Shown here in pieces: positions 45,483 through 62,570 of a DNA stretch of 64,000 bases. Position 1 is the first letter of the stretch; each line of letters begins with the position of its first letter. Source of the stretch: Litomosoides sigmodontis. Its lineage: Eukaryota > Nematoda > Chromadorea > Rhabditida > Onchocercidae. The DNA is taken from positions 5,808,983 through 5,872,982 of the forward strand of contig OY718807.1 of the NCBI GenBank assembly GCA_963070105.1. The letters are read 5' to 3'. The position numbers and the translations under genes are program-made. A model generated the notes under the pieces. The model saw nothing but the letters and a program-made list of their open reading frames with translations. It searched no databases and was not told the origin of the DNA.

Positions 45483-46549
45483 ATGGCTGTAAAGAAGCAG
45501 GTATGAACATATATGCTAATTTCATTCATGTAATGACCGTACTTGTTGCCTCGCTGAAAGTAGTAGTAGAAGGGTGAAGAGCAGCAAAAAGAATTTCCTG
45601 GACTGAGAGTTGTGATCATCGATAATAATGCGTTGTTCTGAACGCAGTGAAAGACTCAAAAAAAACTTAATGAGAACATTTGTAAAATTGTTGGTTATCA
45701 TTTCCAAACAATGCGATAGCTAGATGTTTTGGCCGCAGAACTACTTCAATTATTCAATTTCCCCCATCTTGAACTCTTTATAATGTTCATCTACATTTAA
45801 AAAATTACAGAAGAAGTCAACAGAAAACATCAATGCGCGACTTGCTATGGTGATGAAAAGTGGGAAATATTGCTTAGGATACAAACAGACACTGAAAACA
45901 TTGCGAGCTGGTAAGGCTAAATTGGTTATCATCGCCAACAATACACCGCCTCTCAGGTTTGTTGTGAACATATTTCACTTTGATCAACTATAAGAACTTA
46001 ACCATGGTAGTTCCAGAATGATGAGGAGTAAAGTTGTTTTTATAATTGGTTGTGAATGCAAGTTCTTGTAGTTCACATATTATACAGCAGTAGCCCTTCC
46101 TGAATTAATATGTAATGTAAGTAGCTGAACAAATAGTTGCATTGTATTGGTCAAAATTGCTTCGTAAACATATATAGTGTAAGCAGGGACAAAAGTGTTT
46201 CTACATTGTTTTTAGCTCGATCAATTTCAATTTTCCGATTTGATGAGACTACATTTACATCATTTGATGAGTGCAACGTGGTTCTAGCATTGCATATTTT
46301 TATTTTACCAGACTATCGAATATCTTGTTTGATTGTTTTGGAGAATCAAATATGTTTAATGTAAGTTTTTTTAGGAAAAGTGAAATTGAATATTATGCTA
46401 TGTTGGCGAAGACAGGTGTTCATCATTACAACGGTAACAACATTGAATTAGGTGCAGCATGTGGAAGGCTGTTCCGTGTTTGCACATTATCGATTACAGA
46501 CGCAGGAGATTCAGATATTATTCGAAGCATGCCATCTGAAAGTGCTTGA
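45483..46549 (+). CDS. rpl-30: 60S ribosomal protein L30 (eL30)
   Basis: Three exons (45483-45500, 45811-45956, 46375-46549) give 112 aa. The protein runs MAVKKQ, then [57 protein letters not shown] and [10 protein letters not shown]. It is near-identical in layout to animal eL30 (115 aa in human). It is a large-subunit ribosomal protein that binds kink-turn RNA. A very short first exon of 18 bases is typical of ribosomal-protein genes. The ATG follows a strong acceptor by 29 bases. An AATAAA lies 40 bases after the stop. It is first in a same-strand run of five genes. Confidence 0.98.
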
Positions 46550-46588
46550 ATTTAATGTTCCCTCCTTGATGTTATTTAAAGAGTCGTA

Positions 46589-46594
46589 AATAAA
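46589..46594 (+). terminator. Polyadenylation signal of RPL30
   Basis: AATAAA 40 bases downstream of the RPL30 stop codon, the spacing expected for a short worm 3' UTR. Confidence 0.6.
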
Positions 46595-47757
46595 TCTTAC
46601 TTTGTTCTTTACTGTTGTGAACAAAAAGATTGAATAATTTAATGCTTTCTACATCGGAATATGGGAATCGTTTACCGTGGTAGTGTTGAAGGAGAAGGAC
46701 TGATTTTTGCCCAAAGTTTATTGTTTTGCTATTACTAGGCATTGTTTGCTTTATCGGCATTGTTCTTAAGATTTGATTTTGTTCCTTATAATTAGTAATC
46801 GTGAATTGGAAAGGAGAAAAATGAGGAGAGGAGGACAGCATCAGTTCTGTGGTTTCATGCTTTTATGACATTATATTGTCACGTGAGCGAAATGAGTGAT
46901 TGTAGTGATGCAAGACCAGTGCTGGTTATTTTCTAGGTATATAATTATAGGAGGCATTATCTCTTCTTTTACTGATTCTAAGCTGTTGTAAAAAGACACA
47001 AAGATGAAACGAAGAGTTAATTTACCCTTCCATTCCTTCCTGCGGATGAAACGATATATCGCGGGTGCTTATCATCAAGGGCTTATCATTTGCTCGGGGT
47101 GTGGCAGCTTACTTTATTTAAATGGGCGAGGAATGAAACGCAAGTTGTCAAGACATCCCAGCAAATTGTAGTGTGGGAATGTTTTGGTGCTCTTGTCGAG
47201 TTCATTTTGGTGGCCGTCGTCCTCAGAAACTCCAGGGACGTCGTGTTTCGTAATAGGTGAAAGGTCGGAGCCATTGTTGCGCTTTTCATGGCATTCGTTG
47301 TGGCGCTCTCTGATCAGTCACCTCCACATTTTCATGTGTTTTGGTTTGATGCTGTGAAGGTAGCATTAATTTTTCAAAAAGGCAATGATCGTAAATATTA
47401 TGTGATCAAAAACATTGTATAATTATGAGAAATGTATCAAAAGAGGTTTTCGTTGTTCAGAATTGTTTCTTGAGAAACCAGGAATTACAAAACTTTAGGT
47501 AGCTGCATATATTACATGATTAATCACTGCATTCTTAACACATTCTTGCGTTGAATAAATGGTCAAAGCGTTTACCATAGTGTTGCAGCTTTAGGTAAAT
47601 TGAAATAAATTTATGAAGTTGTAGTGGTTAATCATTTATAATTAGCAAGTGATGTAGCAAGGTAGAGATGTGCTATTTGTGTTTGCTTGTAATTAAATGC
47701 TTTATTGCCTTAGGAATAAGGAAATGCCCATAGCCATCAGGAGGTGTAGAAGGAAAG
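46595..47757. other. Intergenic region between RPL30 and uridine kinase
   Basis: About 1.2 kb with no recognisable gene. TTTATTGCCTTAG ending near 47713 is a possible trans-splice acceptor 45 bases ahead of the kinase ATG. Confidence 0.4.
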
Positions 47758-49288
47758 ATGAGTACAACGTTTAGTTCTAACGATCAAGCTATTACAACAA
47801 AAATCCCATTTATTATTGGCGTCGCCGGTGGGACAGCTTCCGGAAAGGTTATTTAATACTATGTCACTTGAAGTATGGAATAATGCTCATTGTAATTTCC
47901 ACTTTCTGTTGAATCAGTTTATCTTTCACCATCATCTTATGACGTCTTTTATACTATTTTCTTCGCAGTAATACAGGAGCCTTATTATAAAGTTGAGTTT
48001 AGTAAAAATGAAGTTTTTAAAAAAATAGTTGCGATCATTAAATTAGTAACAAATACTACAACGGAAGTAGTTGTTACGGTTCCTTCAACTAGTATGTCGT
48101 TAATTTGGAGGCAGCTATGATTTCCAATGTTTAGTCGTCTGTATGTTCTCGAATAATGGAGAAGCTCGGAAAGGCTCATGAACGACGAGTGGTAGCAATA
48201 TCACAAGATTCGTTTTATCGAAACTTAACAGCTGAAGAGACCAAAAAAGCAAACCGAGGCGAATTCAATTTCGATCATCCAGGTTTTGTATCTCTGCTGG
48301 TTTCTTCATTCGAATTTGTATTTTCATCAATTTCATTATCGAAAAGTAGGGCTTCTATTTACTTTTTACTGCAAATTTTCGTCATGCGTTTTAGATGCTA
48401 TTGAGTATTCGCTGATGATATCGATTCTTCAGAAAATGAAAAAAGGTGAAAGTGTCACCATTCCGAAATATGACTTTTGTACTAATTCAAGGTTAAGCTT
48501 TAATGTTTTTCTGTTTAAGTTATGATGTATGATGTGTTGTTTCGTAGAAAAAAACACATAAAAGGAATGCTTTATATGAAACAAAAACAAGAAGTGTTTA
48601 AGGTAATATGTTATATTAATGTGGAAATTCCAAACTTTTATAATATATAAGCTGCTTAAGGAGAAATGTTTGACAGAAACACAGGAGTTTCTCATAAGTA
48701 TTTGTATTTCTAAGAGGAACTTCTTAAGTTATTTTTCGTTTCCATTGGCATCGATAGTATTTCTAGAAGCTTTACAGATCAAAGGATTGCGATGTGATTG
48801 AATCAGCTGATGTTATAATTGTTGAGGGCATACTAATTCTCTATGATCAAGAATTGCGAGACCTTTTTGATATGAAGTTATTTGTGGATACTGACTCCGA
48901 TGACCGCCTCGCTCGACGTGTTCAGAGGGATACTCAAGAAAGAGGGCGCTCACTGTCGCAAGTAAATGGCTTAGAGAATTCTCTACATTTGCTTTTTTCC
49001 TATACATATATTACGAATGACAAAATAATAGAAGTTTGCACTGTACACTTTCAGGTTCTTAATCAGTACCTGAATCTTGTAAAGCCAGCATTTGAAGAAT
49101 TTTGTTTACCAACGAAGAAGTATGCTGATGTTATTATTCCAAGGGGCGCTGATAACAATGTTGCTATCGATTTAATTTTGCATCATATTCATGAAATATT
49201 ACGTTCGCCGTCATCTTCGGTTAAGTCGACAGCAGATGAAGCTTGCTGTGCCGTTCACCATACTTCGTCTTTTAGCCGATTACATTAA
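47758..49288 (+). CDS. Uridine-cytidine kinase (UCK1/UCK2 type)
   Basis: Five exons (47758-47847, 48135-48282, 48395-48491, 48778-48961, 49055-49288) close in phase to 250 aa, about the length of human UCK2. The Walker A is [13 protein letters not shown], split by intron 1. It is followed by [72 protein letters not shown] and [20 protein letters not shown], all intact. The enzyme phosphorylates uridine and cytidine to UMP and CMP in pyrimidine salvage, in the cytosol. A stretch at 48548-48602 looks like an extra exon but breaks the fit to human UCK; joining 48491 directly to 48778 gives the exact family length. The Ser-rich tail has no known role. Confidence 0.95.
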
Positions 49289-49883
49289 TTTAGACAGTCT
49301 TACATAGCCTGTTTAAGAAACTTACAACCTAACGTTGCCATCATGTACTAGTTTTTGATCATTCTGTCTTGCGCCTAGTTTGTTTTTACACGAACATAGA
49401 ATTAAAATACTTGTATTATGAATATCCATGATTTTTTTTAAAACTAATCCATTAGATTCAATTTTTCACTTAGATTTCACTTTTTTAATTTTTCTATCTT
49501 TGTACGTCGTTCCTTTTTATTTAGAAGAAAGACTTTTCGTTTTTTAGACTTGAAGCGGTTGTTTTTCTTTGTGGTGCGCTATTGTTGTTGGCATTATGTT
49601 GGAAATGAAGCAGTGGAAATTTATCTGTACGGAAAACCACTGGTACTATGCAGTGGTTTTTCCGATTTCTGCGCTTCATTGTCATGTAGACTGTAGTATA
49701 AATTTTGATAAAAAGCCTTCTTATCAAACGTGGTGAGCACAGTGCTGTTGCAGTCAATTATGTTGTCATCACAGAAATTATAATCTTTAAATGCATGTTA
49801 AGGCAAAGAGGAATTGAGAGTTTTGTGAGAAAGACCGGAAGATTTCAAGTTTGTATTTCTGTATATAGTAGGGGATATCTGCA
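49289..49883. other. Intergenic spacer, uridine kinase to GFER
   Basis: 595 bp with no open frame of interest; the shortest gap in the same-strand run. It holds the 3' UTR of the kinase and the 5' flank of GFER. Confidence 0.45.
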
Positions 49884-51231
49884 ATGTCGGCTGCGTCCGC
49901 CAACGGCAGTGAACATTGTCGTGCATGTATGAGCGTTGAAGAGTTAATGAAACGTGCTCGAAAGCTAGCTGGAAAAGTATCATCGGGGAATGATAGACAG
50001 TCATCAACTACTCAGACATCATCAGTTCGTATTTTGTTTATTGCAGCATAAAAGAAAAACTAAATACTTTTGGGGAAGGTCCCTTTTTTATTTCGATCAT
50101 GGAAGTAAAGTGTGATTAGAAAAACCAGTTATTATAATTATTTATTTTTGCAAAACTATCTTGTCCTAAAATTTTTTTTTAAGAGAAAACTTATCAGATG
50201 GTTTTTTCATTGTACGAGCAGTTCCGTCACACAATTTTTTACAATTCATTTGATTATTTCAGAGTTCAATTAAAGCAAAACCAATGAGGACTGATTGTCC
50301 TGTTACTACTGAAAAACTAGGGAATTCAACGTGGAATTTGCTTCATACAATAGCAGCATATTATCCTCTTAAACCGACGGTCGAACAACAGAAGAATGCA
50401 AGCACCCTAATGGATCTGCTGGGGAAGGTAAGTAATGTTTGTTCTGCAGCTGTTGTCACTTCACTTATCGCTTAGATCTGTTGACATTTTTGGCTAACAG
50501 TTGGAAGCAGTTGAAGGAATAATAGAATTGGAAAGTTCTTCACTAATATGCGAGATTATTAAGTGGTTTTTTTACATCTTGATTATAGAAAACACTCCCA
50601 ATTCCAATAACGTGTGGTATCATATTGAGATGATTACATTTTTTGTTTTTTGGTCATATAAAAGAAGTTAATAGTACGGCACTGATAGACAGACATTTAC
50701 CTTAGTTACTTCACATATTCTCAGTGTATGAAGCTATAAAAAGTCATTGATAATGCATTGGCTTAAACTAGCTAATTGTATTATAACGGTTATGAACGTC
50801 CAAATGTAGTTAACATAATAATTTAAGTTTTAATGTAGTATGGGACTTCATATGAAAATGATGATGTCTTAAAATAGTCATGTTTGATATACTGCTAAGT
50901 GGAAGTGCTTTTACGCTTGAAGTATTTGTGCAATATGGTTTTATCATCCGTAAATTTCTCTAATGCATTGATGCTAACTCATTAATGGGAAAAGACATGC
51001 GAAACTCGACTGCTTTTTTTATAGATTTATCCATGCTCACATTGTGCGGAGGACCTACGACAGGATTTGGCAAAGCATCCTCCAGATGTTGAGGACCGTG
51101 AAAGATTTTCATTATGGATGTGTGGATTGCATAATAGAGTGAATAAGAAACTTGGTAAACCCGAGTATGATTGTGCACTGTGGAAGGAACGATGGCTAAG
51201 CGGTTGGAAAGATGGCTCTTGTGAATATTAG
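49884..51231 (+). CDS. FAD-linked sulfhydryl oxidase ALR / ERV1 (GFER)
   Basis: Three exons (49884-50024, 50263-50427, 51025-51231) close in phase to 170 aa. The N-terminus carries the shuttle disulfide as HCRACMSVEELM, matching PCRACVDFKTWM of human ALR. The ERV/ALR domain follows: MRTDCPVTTEKLGNSTWNLL, HTIAAYYP, the catalytic YPCSHCAEDLR (CxxC beside FAD), ERFSLWMCGLHNRVNKKLGK and a final GWKDGSC. All redox cysteines and the FAD-binding H-N pair are present. The enzyme reoxidises Mia40/CHCHD4 in the mitochondrial intermembrane space and passes electrons to cytochrome c or oxygen. Human long ALR is 205 aa and the short form 125 aa; this one has a long-form N-terminus. The next gene on the strand is the HRI-like kinase, which in mammals reports mitochondrial stress. 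Confidence 0.96.
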
Positions 51232-52055
51232 CTCGATGTACTGGATTGATGTTGTTTTCCAAAAAAAAAAAACACTCCAATTCGTAATCTTTATAAACTT
51301 CCTTAATTGATGCAGCGAAAGAACATGTAAATATGCCTCATTTGTACTAATTGTTGTTTAGAGACTTTGTTAGAAATTTTGGGTTTAAATGGTGAAAATT
51401 TTTTTCTAAAGAAGTTGATGGTGGCTTTCATATTTGTTATATATTTTTTTTACCATTTTTATGAATTTACGTATGTCTTATGAAGCTGCTTTATTTTATT
51501 GTATAGCACGCATAAAGTTTGTTAATGAACAGAGTTGATGAGATTTCTGCAGCAGTTATTTGTCTTGAGTTTATTCAGTCTTTTAATTGATAAAATTCTA
51601 ATGTTTTTAGTTATTCGAATTGAGAGTATCTATTTGTTTGAACTTCCAGTCAGCAGTTCATTAAAATTAAAATGTTTGCTTTTTACGAGCGAAAAGTGCT
51701 TGCAGTTTATTGTGATCCCTCCTTCTTTTCCTTTGTTCCTTCGTCTGACCTACTTGATTACAAAGTAGTTACATTTTCTAGTTTTGCATATTATACGATC
51801 GTTTTCGAGTAAAAGTCTGCTGGTACTTATCATATTTATTTCATGCTTTATTTCTGCAGTTTTTATCATGATATCGGTAAGGAAAGATTGCTATCTCGAA
51901 ATAATTGCTGAATCTTCTAGTTCCACTCGACGTTCGGTGATGTCAACAGATGAGTGATATTCGTTGATATTAATACCGAATTATTAACAGCAATCAAGTG
52001 ATTGAATTCACTGCAAGATTTGTTTTGTTGGTAGAAACAGTGCATAGAATACGAC
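51232..52055. other. Intergenic region between GFER and the HRI-like kinase
   Basis: About 825 bp with no conserved coding exon. It holds the 3' UTR of GFER and the 5' flank of the kinase. Confidence 0.4.
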
Positions 52056-55000
52056 ATGGTGCAAATTGAAGTAGGTGTCCGTTTTTTTGTGAGTAAATCA
52101 TATACGGCACGGACGAACCTCTTAAGAAAGAGGTCGTAATGACACTTTTATATTGATTTATATGTTGATTATGCTCTAATTGAACGATTTTTTTTTTTTG
52201 TTAGAGAAACAGCTTTAGCTAATTGTTTTTAACGTTAATTGTGCTCAATTTATTGTAGGATTGCAGCGTTATTGATCCTATATCTGAACCGGAAACGAGT
52301 TTTGAATCGGAAGGTAGTGATGACTGTGCAAAAGAAAAGAAGAGAGTTGAGAAACAGAAAAGAAATGCGCGAGAAGCTCTCACTAATATCAATATCAATG
52401 GTTTGAATGTTAATTCTAGAGATTCTATTTTTAATTATTGTAGTAAGAATTTATGTGGAAATTTGTAAATTTTTTAGACGATTCTTTCTGTGATTTGAAT
52501 TTAGTATCGAGAAATTAAATTCTTCACGTAAGGTAGGGATGTTGGTTACTTCGCTGTAGCGCCTGTTCCTTCACAATGATTCACTTGATCCTTCAAAAAT
52601 ATATAGTTATAATCAAGGTGATTATTGTTTCAGGTGTTTTGAAAAGGGAACAAGATGATTGTGCAGCAGGAAAAGATCCACAAAGTACCCTAGGAAGCAT
52701 GGGTCATCCGGAATTTTTCTCTTTCGATGAGAAAAGCAGTGGCGATAGTAATGTGGACAATGAATTCGGGAAATGGGCTATTACCCCTAGGATTTCAGCC
52801 GATTTTTTATGTAAATATTTATTGTGCTTCCTTTATTTTTTCCTTATGCTGTGGAAGATCTGCATAGAAGGTTATTCATATTCAGTCCATAATCGACAGC
52901 ATTCCGAACATATCTCTCTTCCTCCTCCTGCGGACCTTGCTTGTGCACTTATTTAATTTTATGCAATTACTAATTTGGACTAGAGTAGTTAGCAGCAGTA
53001 GAACATAATCGAGTAGTTTGAAATACCAGATCATATCTTAGTGTTTCATATTCGTTTACGTTTTTCAGAGGCTTTAGCTCTAAGTGATTGGGAAATTCAT
53101 ATATTTCGAGAATATGTATTTTTATTTTGGAATAACTCGTACAGAACGTTCAGCATAATTTAATGTTTATTTAGATGATGAGGATAAATCTGTATGTTCA
53201 TCGAAGAGAAACAGAAGTAGTGAAAAGATGAAACAGTTTCAAATGGAAATTTTTTTCGCATCAGTCATTGAAATGCTTTGCGATAGTGAATTTGAAGGTT
53301 TAAGTATTCATTTTCGAAAAGGTATAACTTTTGTTAATACCTAATTTTATAAAAATACTTGTGTGTATTTGTTGTGACTAAGTTATTTTTTCATTAGATT
53401 TTTTCCTTTTATATGTAATATTTTTCAAGTTTGCTTTGAAATACCAATGGTAAGTAATCCAATTCGAAATTTATCTCAGAACTAACAAATCATATGATTA
53501 TTCCAGTATTTTTTTCAGTTTTAAGGAAAATTACTGGACATTTTATCCATCCTTCATATCTTTCCGAAGACTATGAAGCATTTCGTATAGCAATTAGGAG
53601 GAAAATTACGGAAACTCTGAATATTGCCACGAATATAAGAATCGGAAATAGGTGCATTACTCTGATGTCAATGTAAAAAGAGAGCTAATTTAATGAAATA
53701 AGCGATTACAGTTTAGTCATTAATCAAATACATTTATAACTTTACAACTTTACTGAGGAATGTTTGTTTTCGAAAATTTGTTTTAGAAGGGATTTTCTTC
53801 TTTAATTGCATTTTATCATGAAAAAAAACTAAATGATTTGAAGTTTTTCTTCAGTTTAACCGTCAGTACTCCTAAGAAGAAGAATTATTTTTTGTCCAGT
53901 CGATACAGTGTCGATTTCAAAGAAATCAGGAGGATTGGACGCGGAGGCTTTGGAGAAGTTTTTCATGTAATGCTTGGAGCTTCATTTTTGAATCGACTTA
54001 AGCAATGATCATTTTTTTGCATTAGTAAGGTTGGACTGAAGGACCATGAGTTTTTGTTTAAGGTACATTCTTATATTGATAACTGCGATTACGCTATAAA
54101 GAAAATCCAGTTCAACTTAACGATGTCTGAGCCGGTAGCGAAGGTTAGTTGTATATAATTGCCTCGGTAATTTCAGAAATTTCTTCTTTTTAATCTGGTA
54201 ACCTTAATTCCAATAAATTAACTTTGTAGAGGTATGAGTTGTTTTTATTTAATAATTTTCGATAGAATTATAGATTATCAATGAAGTTCGTCTGCTAGCA
54301 GCTGTTCAACACAGGAATATTGTGCGATACTATGCAGCTTGGCTAGAGTTGCAAGACTTGCAGGTATCTGGAGAAAATGATCGTTACTCTAATGAAGGGT
54401 GAGTGAGATATTTGTGCTTTTTTTATATTTTAGTTTTAAATGATATCTCTTTTGGATATGATGTTGTTTTCAAATTTTTATTTTTTTACTGCAAGCAAAT
54501 TTAAATTGGTGATTTGAATGAAATTTGAAGTTAAGAGAGGAAAGTACTTGGAAGAATTTATTTGACGAGGAAGAAGAAAGTATGTCGTCATCAGAGTCAA
54601 ATTTTACTAAAATGGTATGTATCGGTTCCAAAAGAGCTAGATTTTTTTTTCGAAAGTAAACTTCCTTTTGCTTAAGTGTTTTTGCATGAGATTGTTTTGT
54701 ACTACAGTTCTACGACAATCTTCGCTCTTTACTGTTTTAAAAAGGTCCTTTTTTATTTAGAATGAAAAGGATGATTCGTGTGAAAAAGTTGCCGCAGTTT
54801 CTGCAAGACTGGGTCGTTTTTGGAGGTCGGAATCTTCAGCCAGTACGAGTTCAACGCTTTCAGGGAAATGGAAGATGTGTCGCAATGTTCCTACCAATCA
54901 AAGCTTAGCGATTGCAAGAAGAAACACAAGAACTGATCCAATAAATTTAATGCTACCTCAATCGGCAAGCAGAGTCATTATTTCTTAAGTTGGAATCCTA

Positions 55001-56861
55001 AAATTCTAAATCGATTAAATTTGTTTTTAGGGTGCTGTAGTCATGTTCGTACAGATGGAACTTTGCTCACGTACTCTCAACGATTATTTTGCTGAACGAA
55101 ATGCCGGTATTTTTTTGAGTTCTTATTTTCTGCGGATTATCATCACCGTATCGACTGGACTGTTAAAAAGGGATGAGATTTTTTTCCCTTCTGCACTACG
55201 AAATTGCAGAAGTTAGACCGAAAATTGATCGACAGTTAAATAAGAGCATCATGGAACAGCTAATGTCTGCAGTGACTTACTTACATTCGAGGAAAATTAT
55301 TCACCGGGATATCAAGGTTTTTGTTTACTGTTTGGAGATTTTGGAAAATTAGTTAGCTGTTCTTGTTTCATTTCATAACTTTAAAAAAATCCAGAAAAAA
55401 GTAGCAGTCTAACTATAGTTTTTGTCAAGATGTTGCTTTTATTTTAATTTCTTGTGATTTAATTTCATTTGTTCCTGTCCGTGAAAAAAATACTTTTGTC
55501 CGAATGCTTTTTTGAGATATCCAAAATGATTTGTAGTTATTCGTATCATTTAGCATATAAATTATTTTGCATATCATTCCGTAACTTTTCTTAATTAATG
55601 GCTGTGGGATTTTTGTTAGAACTGTTTATTACTGATATCAAAATTATCGCTAATTTCCTTCGGTCTTCAAACTATACTAGTAAAGTTAAATATGTAGTCC
55701 AACCATTGATGCTATTTTCTGATCATATTACTTATGCAATTTATTTTTAATAAAAAATTTTTTTAACTGAGATTTCTGAAATTGCTTAAGTGTTAAATTA
55801 TTTAAAACAATAAAGAATGCATGTAATTTATTTTCAGCCGAGCAATATTTTTCTCCGTAATGAGAGTTCTCCAATTCCATGTGTGCTTCTGGGAGATTTT
55901 GGACTAGCATGTTTGCACCAAGCCGAAATAGTTTGCAGTACTACAGTAGTTGAAGACGAAGTAACAGTCCATAGCGGAGGTGTTGGTACTTCTGTGTATG
56001 CGGCACCTGAACAACAAAATTCTACCATTTATGATAATGCAGTTAGTGATCGTTGTAATTCTTGTATATGAGATTCAGTAATTTTAAGCAATTTTGATCT
56101 GGTCTGTATTAAGGGTCGTAGAAGCTATGAAGTCCACTGTCTATTAAATTTTCTTTTATCCTTTATCATTATGATACTTTTAGATTTCAGTAAATTCTGA
56201 AAAAAAATTTTACAGTTTTTCGCTACTTGAGGATCGGAATTTATATCGGAAAATACGTTTTAACGATTTTAGGTAGATGTTTATAGTGCTGGAATTGTGT
56301 TTTTTGAACTATGTGTTCCATTTTCTACGCAGATGGAGCGATTAGAAGCTATCGAGAAGTTAAAGAAAGAAAAATTGAGCGATGAATTCAAAACTTCTTT
56401 TTCCGATGAGGTTCTACCTCTACTAATTTTGTGACCGGAAAAATTAAAAGAAAATGAACAAGGCTTTAACATAATTTACAGTTGAAAAGAATAATTAAGA
56501 GTTTGTCAGAGTCAAGTACTATTATTGGTTTATTTTATTTTACTGTGAGGGGTAGAGGGTTTTGTAAAGAAATGATTAATCAAAGAATTTGTAGTATTAA
56601 TCATTACGCAGTTCGTTATTTGTTACTCATATTATCGTGCCGGTTACTAATCACTGATCATTATCATTATTTAAGGCGAAGTTGATTGAGGAAATGTGCA
56701 AGGAAAACCCAGAAAAACGACTTCACGCTTTTGAAATTGTCACTAAACTTCGTAAAATTGGAGAAAATGTAGAATCTTTGAAGAATCGCATCCAAGAACT
56801 TGAAAAAGAAGTTGTGCGACTGAAAAAAATTTTATTGGCTAATAATATTACATGGATTTGA
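52056..56861 (+). CDS. eIF2-alpha kinase, HRI (EIF2AK1) type
   Basis: Fifteen exons (52056-52070, 52259-52400, 52634-52810, 53175-53297, 53507-53651, 53855-53966, 54063-54143, 54274-54398, 54536-54614, 54761-54973, 55031-55106, 55210-55316, 55838-56041, 56273-56410, 56676-56861) close in phase to 640 aa (human HRI 630). The kinase domain starts near aa 225 with GRGGFGEVF, then DYAIKKI, and an acidic/Ser-rich insert of about 100 aa as in eIF2-alpha kinases. IIHRDIKPSNIFL, GDFGLAC and GTSVYAAPEQQ follow, so catalytic residues are intact. The call of HRI rather than GCN2 or PERK rests on YSAGIVFFELCVPFSTQMER, the helical N-terminus (MEIFFASVIEML) and the C-terminal coiled coil (RIQELEKEVVRLKK). 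There is no PERK-like membrane segment and no GCN2-like HisRS domain. The expected heme-ligand Cys-Pro and His-His sites look replaced (see findings). The first 15-base exon is the least certain. Confidence 0.88.
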
Positions 56862-58063
56862 ATGTTCTTTCATTTTTCGAACAGGTAATTCTATTGTTGG
56901 ACAGCCGCTGTTGTTTCAGTTGTTTGTTGTCTTCCCTTCATTGCTATCTTTGTTGATGAGTTATTTTGTGGTATTTGGGTACGGTTTGATTTGAAAATAT
57001 TGCAGTTCAAATTTAATCTTAATTCAGTGCATAATTATTATTCCACATTTACTTTGAACTAATCGCCGACAATGTGAGAATTAAATTTGAAATGGTGAGG
57101 AAAAGAAAATAAGAATGATTATTATTTCTATTGTGGTATAGGATTCCAGAGGTTTTTTGAAGGAATCATGTTGATCTCATACTCTTTTTGTTTTATCTGC
57201 AATATGCATCATATATTTCCCTTTGTTTTTATCAGTTTTTCAATCTTTCGACTTCTCTGCAAACGACTTCAAGCTCCGTTTTGGAAATAGTTTGATTTGT
57301 TGTTCCCAGTATGACAAGCTTTGATTTTCAAAGAGAAGCTTTGATTTCAAATATAAATAAAGTTGTTTACGCCCCAGTGCACTTGTCATAGATGTAATTT
57401 CGAATTTGATGAAATATTTTATCATATTCACCTTGGGTAGTATCAGTGGATTGACGGAGAATTTCCGAGACTTCGAGATCAGTTGTCTCAGCTAAGAACA
57501 TTATAGGATAATCGAATGGCTGTAAAACAAATGTATATATGTGAAGGATATGAAGGGATTTTTTTAGAATTCTCGGTACAAATTTTTCAAAACAAATTAG
57601 GACCGAAGTTTCTCCCTCCTCTTATCAAATTTGAATCTTTTCCTGCAGATGATGATGTGTTGCTGTCATCCATTCCTTTCATTTGCCCATCTGTTGACAT
57701 ATTTTTCTAGAAAGAAAATGAAGAGTAGGGAAATGGAAAAATTGACGAAACTGCTGACATTCCATGTCTGATTTTCTTCTTTTTCCACACTCTTCCTCCA
57801 CTTCATGATTGATTGCATCTTTTTTACACGTTTTAATTACCTAATGGTAGATGAGTTACCGTTATCAAGATCTGAGTGTAATTTTCTAATGGGCGCACAA
57901 TAGACAGCTACAGTAGTTGTAAAGGATTGTAGTGCTACTCGGAGCGTGGCGTAGTTGACATGAAATCAGTTTAGACCATTGTCATTTGATATATGAGTTT
58001 GATTTGTAGATTTTCGACAAGTTTCAAAAAGCTACATCTTTTTTCTCAAAAAAAAGTTCAAAT
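56862..58063. other. Intergenic region between HRI-like kinase and RabGGTB
   Basis: About 1.2 kb without a supported gene. A minus-strand open frame at 57240-57431 has no motif. GATTTGTAG ending at 58009 is a possible trans-splice acceptor 54 bases ahead of the next ATG. Confidence 0.4.

Positions 58064-62570
<4,507 letters not shown>

Noticed and set aside
48548..48602. Extra exon in the uridine-cytidine kinase gene
   Set aside because: It has plausible splice edges, but including it breaks phase with the next exon and adds residues absent from the family. Joining 48491 to 48778 gives exact family length.
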